8,331 nt of DNA from SAR116 cluster bacterium (GTDB taxonomy: Bacteria; Pseudomonadota; Alphaproteobacteria; Puniceispirillales; Puniceispirillaceae): the NCBI GenBank assembly GCA_002722385.1, contig PBLR01000013.1:47648-55978 (forward strand), read 5' to 3'. The notes beneath the pieces were generated by a model. It saw only the letters and a program-made list of their open reading frames with translations, did no database searches and was not told where the DNA came from. Positions 1 through 6,887 of this stretch are shown one piece after another. Position numbers and translations under genes: made by a program. Within the stretch, counting starts at the first letter, position 1, and each line of letters starts with the position of its first letter.

Positions 1-390
1 CGCCCTGATAACAGTTATCAAGAGGTGGCCAGAGAAGAGTTCGTTGATGAAGCGGCGTTCAGCGAATTTGACCCTGCCTTTGCAGATACTTACTTTGCTG
101 AGGTGCATAAAGCCCTTACCGCGCGGTTTGCAATCGGGCGCATGCGGATCCTTTCAAAGGGCTTGTTTAACTGCAATTCCTGGCATCGCGACCCAGAGCC
201 ACGACTGCATATCCCCATTGTGACCAACCCAGGGTCCTTGTTTGTGGTTAATCATCATGTGACGCATTTGCCGGCAGACGGGTCAGTCTATTTCACCGAT
301 ACACGTGGCTACCACACCGCGATGAATGGCGGCGAGCACAGACGCGTGCATATTGTCGCCGCCCTGCCGGACGGACTGGTCACAAGCTGA
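1..390 (+). CDS. 2OG-Fe(II) oxygenase, Asp/Asn beta-hydroxylase-like, C-terminal part (5' end outside window)
   Basis: The frame is open from base 1 to a TGA at 388-390, so this is the last 129 residues of a longer protein. The GTG at 25 is in frame, but it lies inside coding sequence and has no reason to be the start. The visible part looks like the double-stranded beta-helix core of aspartyl/asparaginyl beta-hydroxylase-like enzymes, which use Fe(II), O2 and 2-oxoglutarate to hydroxylate a side chain. In window codon numbers, His62-Arg-Asp64 and distal His105 (in GYHTAMNG) fit the iron-binding triad. Arg115 in RRVHIV is the likely anchor for 2-oxoglutarate. Segments HIPIVTNPG and HLPADGSVYFTD are typical of the family. 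The Asp in HxD differs from animal AspH, which to my knowledge lacks that carboxylate. The substrate could be a free amino acid, a peptide or a protein side chain. It is convergent with the transporter operon, so a functional link is not implied by position. The family is fairly sure, the substrate unknown. Confidence 0.8.
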   Translation, partial: RPDNSYQEVAREEFVDEAAFSEFDPAFADTYFAEVHKALTARFAIGRMRILSKGLFNCNSWHRDPEPRLHIPIVTNPGSLFVVNHHVTHLPADGSVYFTDTRGYHTAMNGGEHRRVHIVAALPDGLVTS

Positions 391-402
391 TAGGGCAACC
401 GA

Positions 403-2577
403 TCAGCGTTTTGCTGATGATGCCTTGCCAGAAGATGATTTTTTGGCTGCTTTTTTCTCGGGCGCGGCTCTTGACTTGGGCGATGCCTTTTTCTTTGGCT
501 CTTCAGCCAGAGCGATCACCGGTTCCATACGGGCCAGAATCTGTTCACCCAAATGGCATTTTATCTGATGCCCGCCTTCAATCGTGCGCACATCCGGTAC
601 CACAGTTTCACACAGATTATCACCAACATCTGCCTTATAGCCGCAACGGGTCTGGAACGGACAGCCTGATGGCGGGTTTACCGCAGACGGAATGTCGCCT
701 TCCAGAACGATCCGTTTGCGTTTGATTTTGGTATCGGCGATCGGCACAGCAGACAACAGCGCTTCGGTATAGGGGTGATAAGGCGGTGCAAAGACCTGAT
801 CTGTGGTCCCTGATTCAACGATATGCCCCAGATACATCACCACCACACGGTCAGACAAATAACGCACAATCGACAAATCGTGGCTGATAAACAGCAAGGT
901 TGTGCGGGACTTATTTTGGATTTCCATCAACAGTTCGGTAACAGCGGCCTGAACAGACACATCCAAGGCTGATACAGGCTCATCAGCAACCACAATGCGG
1001 GCATCCCCGGCAAAGGCTCTGGCAATACCAACCCGCTGTTTCTGGCCACCAGACAGCTGGCGCGGCATACGGATCGCAAATTCACGCGGCAGTTTGACCA
1101 GATCCAGCAGCTCCAGCATACGTTCGTGCCGTTCATTATCATTCTGGCCAACCCCAAAGACTTCCAGAGCGCGGATAATCTGGCGGCCAACCGTCATTGA
1201 CGGGTTCAGCGTGTCAAACGGGTTCTGGAACACCATCTGCACAGAGGAGACGGTTTTGGTATCTCTGTTTTCAATAGGGATATCCTGAATAGACCGGCCA
1301 TGCATCTCAATTGACCCGTCTGTTGCGGTTTCCAGCCCCATCAGCATTTTTGCCAGAGTGGATTTCCCGCACCCGCTTTCCCCTACAATGGCGAGTGTTT
1401 CGGCTTCATGAGCAGAAAAAGAGACTGTCTCATTTGCTTTGACAACTTTTTTCTCTGCCGTGGTGAACAGCGCATTGGCACTCACCTCATAATATTTTTT
1501 CAAATCCTGGATATCCAGAACCGTGCCACCGATTTCTGTTTTGGCTGTATCATCTGCAGCTTCAACATCCGCTGTCCAGTCGATATCCTGAAACCGCAGA
1601 CAACGGGTGTCATGGCGTTTGCCCTCATCAAACAGGGTCATCGGGATATCGCCCTGATCACATAAACCGCCTTTGAAATAATCACAGCGCGGCCCGAAAT
1701 TACACCCTTGCGGGCGTTCATGAGGAAGCGGGAAATTGCCTGGAATCGCGACCAGCGGGCGGGCATTTTTATCTGCGCCCGGCAGCGGAATAGACCTGAA
1801 CAGGGCCTGGGTATAAGGGTGGCGCATATCATCAAAAACATCTTTGACACGCCCTGTTTCAACCGCCTCACCAGAATACATCACACAAATCCGGTCACAA
1901 ACATCCATCACCAGACCCAGATTGTGGCTGATGAACAGCATCGAGGTATCGTATTTCTTCCCCAGCTCTTTCACCAGATCAACAATACCCGCTTCAACTG
2001 TCACATCTAGGGCCGTAGTGGGCTCATCCAGAATCAGCAAAGATGGTTTCGACATCAATGCCATGGCAATGACGATACGCTGCTGCTGGCCGCCTGACAG
2101 CTGGTGCGGATAAGCATCCAGAATTCTGTCTGGGTCCGGCAGGCGGACATCTTCAACCACCTGACGGGCCAGTTTAAAGGCCTCTGCTTCTGAGGCGCCT
2201 TGGTGAATCATCGGAACTTCGATCAGCTGCTTGCCAATGCGCATGGCCGGGTTCAGCGAGGCCATCGGCTCTTGATAGATCATCGCGATCTCAGACCCTC
2301 TGATCTGGCGCAGCTCCTCTTCGCTCATCGCGCCCAAATCCTGGCCCTTGAACTTTATAGAGCCGCCCACAATCCGGCCATTGACACCTAAATCTTGCAT
2401 CACGCCAAGAGCAACAGTGGATTTACCGCAGCCTGATTCCCCGACCAGCCCCATCGCCTCACCAGGGCGGACTTCACAAGAAAAATCCATCACCGCCGGA
2501 ATTTCGCGAAGCCGGGTGAAAAAGGATATTGAGAGATTCTCAATTTCCAGAATAGGACCTGTGTAATCATTCATCAT
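403..2577 (-). CDS. Peptide-type ABC importer, fused double ATP-binding protein (DppD-DppF-like)
   Basis: This 724-residue cytoplasmic protein carries both ATPase domains of a Dpp/Opp-type importer in one chain, as in YejF-like proteins. The first domain has Walker A GESGCGKST (46-54), Q-loop Gln102, signature LSGGQQQR (160-167), Walker B LLILDEP (180-186) and H-loop His218. The second has Walker A (399-407), Gln451, signature LSGGQKQR (508-515), Asp532-Glu533 and His566. Both sites look intact, so both should hydrolyse ATP. Each half is followed by the oligopeptide-type C-terminal extension beginning HPYT (253 and 601). Each extension has four cysteines: 292, 298, 306, 326 and 639, 645, 656, 674. 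The last 33 residues (692-724) are a Lys/Ala/Ser-rich tail, unusual for the family. It starts at the first of two adjacent ATGs, 14 bases after the preceding permease. An AGGGGG sequence about 10 bases upstream, overlapping that permease's stop codon, can serve as ribosome-binding site. It is the last gene of the operon. Confidence 0.96.
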   Translation of the reverse strand: MMNDYTGPILEIENLSISFFTRLREIPAVMDFSCEVRPGEAMGLVGESGCGKSTVALGVMQDLGVNGRIVGGSIKFKGQDLGAMSEEELRQIRGSEIAMIYQEPMASLNPAMRIGKQLIEVPMIHQGASEAEAFKLARQVVEDVRLPDPDRILDAYPHQLSGGQQQRIVIAMALMSKPSLLILDEPTTALDVTVEAGIVDLVKELGKKYDTSMLFISHNLGLVMDVCDRICVMYSGEAVETGRVKDVFDDMRHPYTQALFRSIPLPGADKNARPLVAIPGNFPLPHERPQGCNFGPRCDYFKGGLCDQGDIPMTLFDEGKRHDTRCLRFQDIDWTADVEAADDTAKTEIGGTVLDIQDLKKYYEVSANALFTTAEKKVVKANETVSFSAHEAETLAIVGESGCGKSTLAKMLMGLETATDGSIEMHGRSIQDIPIENRDTKTVSSVQMVFQNPFDTLNPSMTVGRQIIRALEVFGVGQNDNERHERMLELLDLVKLPREFAIRMPRQLSGGQKQRVGIARAFAGDARIVVADEPVSALDVSVQAAVTELLMEIQNKSRTTLLFISHDLSIVRYLSDRVVVMYLGHIVESGTTDQVFAPPYHPYTEALLSAVPIADTKIKRKRIVLEGDIPSAVNPPSGCPFQTRCGYKADVGDNLCETVVPDVRTIEGGHQIKCHLGEQILARMEPVIALAEEPKKKASPKSRAAPEKKAAKKSSSGKASSAKR

Positions 2578-2591
2578 CTTATGCGGGCCCC

Positions 2592-3746
2592 CTAGTCTTT
2601 CAGCGATTCTTCGCGCAGGCCATCAGCCAGCAGGTTCAGCCCCAATACCAAGGACATCAGAGCCAAGGCTGGCGGCAGGGCAGGATGCGGATAAATCGAC
2701 AACAGCTTGCGTCCGTCATTAATGGTTGACCCCCAGTCCGGGCTTTCCGGGCTGACGCCAAGGCCAAAGAAGCCAAGAGTCCCCAGCAAAATAGTGGTGT
2801 AGCCAATCCGCAAACAGAAATCGACAATCAGCGGGCCACGTGCATTCGGCAGGATTTCCCAGAGCATGATATACCACGCCCCTTCGCCTCTGGTCTGGGC
2901 CGCGGCAACGTAGTCACGTGTTTTGATGTCAAGAGTGATGCCGCGCACAATCCTGAACACAGTTGGCGAGTTCACAAATACCACCGATACAAACACATTC
3001 AACAGGTTCGGGTCCATATAGAACACATCCAGCGGATCAGCATTAAACGCCAGGCCGGAATAGGCCCACAACCCCAGAATAATGGTAATGCCGCAATAAA
3101 GATTACGGGTCATCGGCTGGGTGTAATAACGTGACTGAAACAGCAGGAACAAAAAGATAATCGGAAACAAAAACAGCACCGCTGCCATGAAAATGGGGAT
3201 GCCTTCGTCACGGATTTCCGGTGTCACCAGCAGGTAAAACAGCAAAATCACCGGAAAGGCCAGAACCAGATTGGCCAGAAAAGACAGGTTGGTATCCAAT
3301 CTGCGGCCAAAATACCCCGCCGGCAGGCCAAGGGTAATCCCGACCATAAACGCAAAAGCGGTTGCCGCCGGGGCGATAGACAGAACATGACGTGCGCCCA
3401 TCACCATCCGGCTGAAGATATCACGGGCCAGATTATCCCCGCCAAGCAGATACCAGGCATCTTCCATGCCGCGCACAGGTGTGCCCGGGACCTTGTTCTT
3501 CATGCCGGAAACCTGTTGCAAGGGGTCCATGGTGATAATCATGTCTGCAAGTAAAGCCGTCAGCACCCAAAACAGAACAATCGAAAACCCGATAATGCCG
3601 ACCAGGCTGTCATATAACCGGCCATACAGGCCAAGCCGGCGCTTATAGACAACCGACACCGACATAATCACAGCTATCGCCACCCAGACCGGCACAAACT
3701 GCCAGAGGATTTTGGTGAAAATTTCAGCCCAAGATAAGAGTTCCAT
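2592..3746 (-). CDS. ABC transporter permease, DppC/OppC-like, extended form
   Basis: This is the second inner-membrane permease of the importer, 384 residues against roughly 300 usual for DppC. A first hydrophobic segment (about 13-33) precedes the segment normally found at the N terminus of the family (about 48-72). The conserved GGDNLARDIFSRMVMGARH (102-120) then leads into the permease domain, with membrane segments near 121-143 and 155-174. Between these and the ATPase-coupling loop lies an added stretch (about 175-258) with two or three further hydrophobic segments (about 184-204, 216-232 and 248-262). The coupling (EAA) loop is clear: RDYVAAAQTRGEGAWYIML (277-295), followed by ILPNARGPLIVD. 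The end, LGLNLLADGLREESLKD, is typical of DppC. The ATG at 3746 is preceded by GGGGAG (3756-3761) nine bases away. It lies 25 bases after the first permease and 14 before the ATPase, so co-translation is likely. Confidence 0.93.
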   Translation of the reverse strand: MELLSWAEIFTKILWQFVPVWVAIAVIMSVSVVYKRRLGLYGRLYDSLVGIIGFSIVLFWVLTALLADMIITMDPLQQVSGMKNKVPGTPVRGMEDAWYLLGGDNLARDIFSRMVMGARHVLSIAPAATAFAFMVGITLGLPAGYFGRRLDTNLSFLANLVLAFPVILLFYLLVTPEIRDEGIPIFMAAVLFLFPIIFLFLLFQSRYYTQPMTRNLYCGITIILGLWAYSGLAFNADPLDVFYMDPNLLNVFVSVVFVNSPTVFRIVRGITLDIKTRDYVAAAQTRGEGAWYIMLWEILPNARGPLIVDFCLRIGYTTILLGTLGFFGLGVSPESPDWGSTINDGRKLLSIYPHPALPPALALMSLVLGLNLLADGLREESLKD

Positions 3747-3771
3747 AGCAGATATCTCCCCGTCCCGGGCC

Positions 3772-4818
3772 TTAAGTTATGCGGATACGCGGGTTGAGAT
3801 ACACATACCCGATATCCGAAATCAGTTGTGTGACCAGAACAACCAGCACAGCCACAATTGAACAAGACAACAACAAATCAATGTCGTTATTCCCAGCAGC
3901 CTGAACCAGCGTCCAGCCAAAGCCTTTGTAATTAAACAAGGTTTCGACCACAACAACCCCGGTCAGCAGCCACGGGAACTGGAGCATAATCACCGTGAAG
4001 GGCGCGATCAGGGCATTCCGCAGTGCATGTTTGAGCACGATATTGTGAAAGCTGACCCCTTTCAGACGCGCGGTACGGATATATTGCGAGGTCATCACCT
4101 CTGCCATGGAGGCCCGTGTCATCCGCGCAATATACCCCATGCCATACAAAGCCATGGTCATTACCGGCAAGGTAAAATTGGCAAAGGTCACGTCATCCAT
4201 AGCTGAAGCCGCGGTCCCTTTAAACCATTTTAAGCCCACAGCCGAACTTGAAAACACCACAATGAAGATCACACCAGACACATATTCCGGTGTCGCCGTG
4301 GTTATAATCGAAAAGGTCGACAGACTTCGGTCCGTGCGTGAGCCTTCACGCATGCCCGCCAGAACGCCAATGATAAGGGCTGAGGGGACCATCACCACCA
4401 TCACCCAGAACATCAAAATACCGGTCAGAGACAGGCGCCGGTTGATGATATCTGAGACCGGTTCTTTGAACACAGAGGAAAAGCCGAAATTCCCTTGGAA
4501 CACACCGCAAAAACGCGGCGCGATATCAGCTGGCACCTGAGAGGAAATACACCGGCCGGTTGTTTTGCCTTCATCATCAGTGCGCGTCCACCCCGGCACA
4601 ACCCCCAGCCATTCCCCATAGCGGGCCAGAACAGGCCGGTTATACCCCCGGTTATCCAGCCAGGTTGCCACCTGATCATCTGTCATCCGGTTATTGGCTT
4701 GTGTTTTCGCCAGCTTTTCCAGATTCGGATAGAGATTGGTCAGATAGAACACCACAAAAGTGAGCACCAGCGCGGTGAGCATCATCACGCCAAATCGTTT
4801 GACTAAAAACAGGAGCAT
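3772..4818 (-). CDS. ABC transporter permease, DppB/OppB-like, with periplasmic insertion
   Basis: This is the first inner-membrane permease of the importer, 348 residues from the ATG at 4818. That start is chosen because the protein then opens MLLFLVKRFG, the usual DppB beginning (one short stretch, then a membrane segment at about 10-28), and because GGGGAGGGG lies just upstream. A GTG at 4848 would add ten residues (TGCVSGEG-type) and has no ribosome-binding site. After the first membrane segment comes a periplasmic region containing LDNRGYNRPVLARYGEWLG (54-72) and then GNFGFS (109-114). The part in between (about 74-108) is longer than in common DppB proteins and holds Cys90 and Cys104. 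Further membrane segments lie near 132-155, 171-192, 213-232, 269-292 and 313-335. The ATPase-coupling loop is YIRTARLKGVSFHNIVLKHA (246-265) followed by LRNALIAP. Together with its neighbours it forms the membrane channel. It follows an intrinsic terminator, so it depends on read-through or on a promoter of its own. Confidence 0.93.
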   Translation of the reverse strand: MLLFLVKRFGVMMLTALVLTFVVFYLTNLYPNLEKLAKTQANNRMTDDQVATWLDNRGYNRPVLARYGEWLGVVPGWTRTDDEGKTTGRCISSQVPADIAPRFCGVFQGNFGFSSVFKEPVSDIINRRLSLTGILMFWVMVVMVPSALIIGVLAGMREGSRTDRSLSTFSIITTATPEYVSGVIFIVVFSSSAVGLKWFKGTAASAMDDVTFANFTLPVMTMALYGMGYIARMTRASMAEVMTSQYIRTARLKGVSFHNIVLKHALRNALIAPFTVIMLQFPWLLTGVVVVETLFNYKGFGWTLVQAAGNNDIDLLLSCSIVAVLVVLVTQLISDIGYVYLNPRIRIT

Positions 4819-4821
4819 AGG

Positions 4822-4830
4822 CCCCTCCCC
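4822..4830 (-). promoter_or_regulatory. Ribosome-binding site deciding the DppB-like start
   Basis: On the minus strand GGGGAGGGG ends three bases before the ATG at 4818, and its GGAGG core is five bases away. No comparable sequence precedes the alternative GTG at 4848. This supports the shorter protein. Confidence 0.7.
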
Positions 4831-4853
4831 ACTAACGCATCCGGTCACTTCAC

Positions 4854-4914
4854 CAGCCTGACGCGTTTGTCATTTCTGCTTTAACTGTTCACAAGATTGC
4901 CTGGTGTCAGGCTG
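4854..4914 (-). repeat. Inverted repeat in the gap between binding protein and permease genes
   Basis: CAGCCTGAC (4854-4862) and GTCAGGCTG (4906-4914) are perfect 9-base inverted copies separated by 43 bases. The right arm also overlaps a tight local hairpin, GCCTG-GTGT-CAGGC (4899-4912), so two mutually exclusive pairings are possible in the minus-strand RNA. The repeat lies between the terminator and the permease ribosome-binding site. It could be an operator, a structure controlling read-through or permease translation, or chance. The rest of the 174-base gap (4819-4992) holds the terminator and no recognisable promoter. Confidence 0.4.
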
Positions 4915-4947
4915 TACAAATGATAAAAAAATAGCTCAAAACAAAGA

Positions 4948-4975
4948 ACAGAGGCCGGAGGTTACCGGCCTCTGT
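4948..4975 (-). terminator. Intrinsic terminator after the solute-binding protein gene
   Basis: On the minus strand an 11-base perfect stem (CAGAGGCCGG pairing with CCGGCCTCTG, plus one A-T pair at the base) closes a six-base loop. It is followed by the T-rich TTCTTTGTTTT and then by a second T run (4925-4931). The stem starts 17 bases after the stop codon at 4993. A terminator or RNA-stabilising hairpin at this point is well known in importer operons, where it lets the binding protein be made in large excess over the permeases and ATPase. Here the downstream genes have no other obvious promoter, so partial termination is the likely outcome. Confidence 0.85.
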
Positions 4976-4992
4976 ATTTATGTCTTTACACC

Positions 4993-6672
4993 TTAGGCAT
5001 TGAAGCCGATATATTGCGGCTTGATTTCAAATGTCGGGTGCATTTCTGCGCCAACCAGATCCTTGCGAGCGTGGTTGTACAGTGAACGCCAGTATGGCTG
5101 GATGACCACACCTTCTTCCTGCATAATCTGCTCAATCCGTTCCATCACTACGCGGCGCTCATCAGCATTGGCGATACCGTTTGCCTTGGCCAGAAGTGTG
5201 TCGAACTCTTCATTATTGAAGGCCGCTTCATTCCAGGCCTCACCAGACCGGTAAGCCAGACCCAGAACCTGAACACCCAGAGGGCGCATGTTCCAGTTGG
5301 TTGATGAGAACGGATATTTTGCCCAGTCATTCCAGAAGGTTGACCCTGGCAGGATGGTCCGCTTCACCTTGATGCCTGCGTCACGCAACTGTGCGGCAAC
5401 CGCATCAGTTGTGTCTTTACGCCAGTTATCATCGATGGAGATCAGCTCATGTTCGAAATCACCCATACCAGCTTCATCCATCAGAGCCTTAGCAGCAGCC
5501 CCGTCCACTTTCTGTGGCGGCAGCTTGGCATATTCAGGGTGAATCGGGCAGACATGGTGGTTTTCAGCAGGTGTGCCGAGACCAGCATAACCCAGTTCCA
5601 GACAAACAGCGTTGTCAACAGCCATCGCCAGAGCGCGGCGAACGCGAACGTCAGCATAAGGCTTCATGCCGTCAACTTCTGCTTCCTGGTTTGCCCGGAT
5701 AACGATTGTTGCAGCTGTAACGGCTTCTGCCTTGTTCCACGTGCCGAGGCTGTCGAACACTTCAACAAACTCACCAGTTGTTTCATACAGCATGTCAATC
5801 TCGTCAGCTTCAGCAGCCGCCACGAAAGCAGCCGGGTCTGTGCCGTAATCGATATATTCAACGCGGTCGAGGTAAGCGCCATTGCCTTTGTTCCACCAGC
5901 TGTGGTTTTCGTTGCGCACCAGCACACCCTTCACACCCACTTCCAGGCTTTCCGGCAGATATGGGCCTGTGCCAACAGGGTTAGCCAGCATGCCTTCTGC
6001 TGTATCATCATGTGATGAATGAACAATCGCAGCCGGATAGTCAGCTGCACCAACAATGATGGTGATATCAGGTGACGGCAGGTTCAGACGAACTGTATGG
6101 CTGTCGACAACTTCGATAACGCCTGCACCGGCTTTTTCAGTTGCTGGGTCAATCAATGTTGCCATACGACCGGCCATTGAGTTGCCCTCAACGCCCTTGT
6201 CACACCAGCGTTCAATGTTACGGGCAACATCTTCAGCAGTGAAATCATCACCATTGTTCCACTTCACGCCTTTACGCACGTTCAGTGTGTAGACAGTCGC
6301 ATCAGAATTGACTTCCCAGCTTTCCAGCAATGAGCCTTCGATTGAACCATCCCGGTTATACTGAACCAGATATTCCAGCCAGCCGCGGCAGAAATTGGCG
6401 ATCTGTGACCAGTCAAATGTACGTGGGTCTTTCAGTGCACGCACTTCCTGCTGGATACGTAGTGTGCCGCCCATCTTAGGTGGGTTTGTCCATTTGATGG
6501 CTGCTTCAGCCGGATCCATGCCTATCAGAGCATAAGCGGCTGTGGCGGTTGCGCCAAGCGCGGTTGCCCGGGCCATGAACTCACGGCGGGACAGTTCGCC
6601 CGCCTTACATTCCTCTGCGTACATTTCTACACTTTTGTGCAGAGGCTTTCCGTTGATTGTGTCTTTTGACAT
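4993..6672 (-). CDS. ABC transporter periplasmic solute-binding protein, family 5 (DppA/OppA-like), Tat-exported
   Basis: This 559-residue protein captures the substrate in the periplasm and hands it to the permeases. It has a twin-arginine signal: a hydrophilic stretch of 27 residues, SRREFM (28-33), a hydrophobic region (about 36-51) and a probable cleavage after AEA (55-57). Twin-arginine export means folding in the cytoplasm before transport. The family-5 fold is shown by GGTLRI (68-73), [24 protein letters not shown] region (115-138), [13 protein letters not shown] (144-156), NPVGTGPY (231-238) and [14 protein letters not shown] (341-354). Length is normal for the family. The substrate may be a peptide or another compound; family 5 also includes nickel, opine, bile-acid and sugar binders, and the sequence does not decide. 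The ATG at 6672 is preceded by AGGGAGG eight bases upstream (6681-6687), one of the best ribosome-binding sites in the window. A strong terminator follows the gene. Confidence 0.95.
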   Translation of the reverse strand: MSKDTINGKPLHKSVEMYAEECKAGELSRREFMARATALGATATAAYALIGMDPAEAAIKWTNPPKMGGTLRIQQEVRALKDPRTFDWSQIANFCRGWLEYLVQYNRDGSIEGSLLESWEVNSDATVYTLNVRKGVKWNNGDDFTAEDVARNIERWCDKGVEGNSMAGRMATLIDPATEKAGAGVIEVVDSHTVRLNLPSPDITIIVGAADYPAAIVHSSHDDTAEGMLANPVGTGPYLPESLEVGVKGVLVRNENHSWWNKGNGAYLDRVEYIDYGTDPAAFVAAAEADEIDMLYETTGEFVEVFDSLGTWNKAEAVTAATIVIRANQEAEVDGMKPYADVRVRRALAMAVDNAVCLELGYAGLGTPAENHHVCPIHPEYAKLPPQKVDGAAAKALMDEAGMGDFEHELISIDDNWRKDTTDAVAAQLRDAGIKVKRTILPGSTFWNDWAKYPFSSTNWNMRPLGVQVLGLAYRSGEAWNEAAFNNEEFDTLLAKANGIANADERRVVMERIEQIMQEEGVVIQPYWRSLYNHARKDLVGAEMHPTFEIKPQYIGFNA

Positions 6673-6887
6673 TTGATAATCCTCCCTAAGACATCAGAAA
6701 ATCGCGGCTGAGAATAACCGCTTCTCCTCCTGTTGTTGCTCTGACCACCGCGCGTTGACGCGCCCGGCCTGTCGCAACATTTTGAGAACTCCTCCCCAAG
6801 CCTAACATATTCAGACGTAGGGGCAAGACCTTCCCCGTGACAGACTGTCGAATTTTCACATCTGATTTGTTCTGTTAGCGACAAGAT
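6673..6887 (-). promoter_or_regulatory. Leader region upstream of the transporter genes
   Basis: These 215 bases separate the MmgE/PrpD stop codon from the solute-binding protein start. They contain the candidate small ORF and two good ribosome-binding sites. They also contain a small inverted repeat, GACAG-A-CTGTC (6839-6849), and an imperfect GGGG...CCCC pairing at about 6820-6836. No convincing sigma-70 promoter could be read. The best guess, TTGCCC and TAGGCT 16 bases apart, matches consensus poorly. No intrinsic terminator follows the MmgE/PrpD gene. A promoter here is expected if the transporter is expressed independently, but this is inference from the length of the gap. Confidence 0.35.
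6694..6780 (-). CDS. Candidate small leader ORF, 28 residues, unknown function
   Basis: On the minus strand an ATG at 6780 begins a 28-codon frame ending in TGA at 6694-6696. The AGGAG core of GGGGAGGAG (6789-6797) is eight bases upstream, so the initiation region is as good as those of the neighbouring real genes. The predicted peptide begins MLRQAGRVNARW and continues SEQQQEEKRLFSAAIF. It has no signal peptide or recognisable domain. Its stop is 21 bases before the start of the solute-binding protein gene, whose own ribosome-binding site (6681-6687) lies between them. That arrangement would allow translational coupling or leader-peptide control. A short hairpin, GCGCG-TCAA-CGCGC, lies inside the frame. 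With only 28 codons the frame could be chance; the ribosome-binding site and position are the only positive evidence. Confidence 0.35.
   Translation of the reverse strand: MLRQAGRVNARWSEQQQEEKRLFSAAIF

Noticed and set aside
25..390. GTG at 25 as the start of the oxygenase-like gene
   Set aside because: The frame is open back to base 1 and the protein is too short for the family, so the gene clearly begins outside the window.
401..418. Small hairpin ATCAGC-GTTTT-GCTGAT at the convergent gene ends
   Set aside because: It is six base pairs, lies mostly inside the ATPase coding end, and has no T run on either strand, so it is not a credible terminator.
4106..4540. Plus-strand open frame of 144 codons opposite the DppB-like permease
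   Set aside because: It is antisense to a conserved permease with intact motifs, and its composition is what the reversed codons of that gene produce.
4819..4848. Longer permease start at GTG 4848
   Set aside because: It has no ribosome-binding site and adds ten residues unlike the DppB N terminus, while the ATG at 4818 has both supports.
5449..6015. Plus-strand open frame of 188 codons inside the binding-protein gene
   Set aside because: It lies fully opposite a well-supported gene, has no recognisable domain and no good ribosome-binding site was seen; antisense frames of this length are common in such DNA.
6839..6849. GACAG-A-CTGTC as an operator
   Set aside because: Five-base arms with a one-base spacer are easily found by chance, and no regulator gene is present in the window to support it.
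6627..6884. 85-codon minus-strand frame across the leader and the start of the binding-protein gene
   Set aside because: It overlaps the true gene out of frame, and its start lacks a ribosome-binding site.
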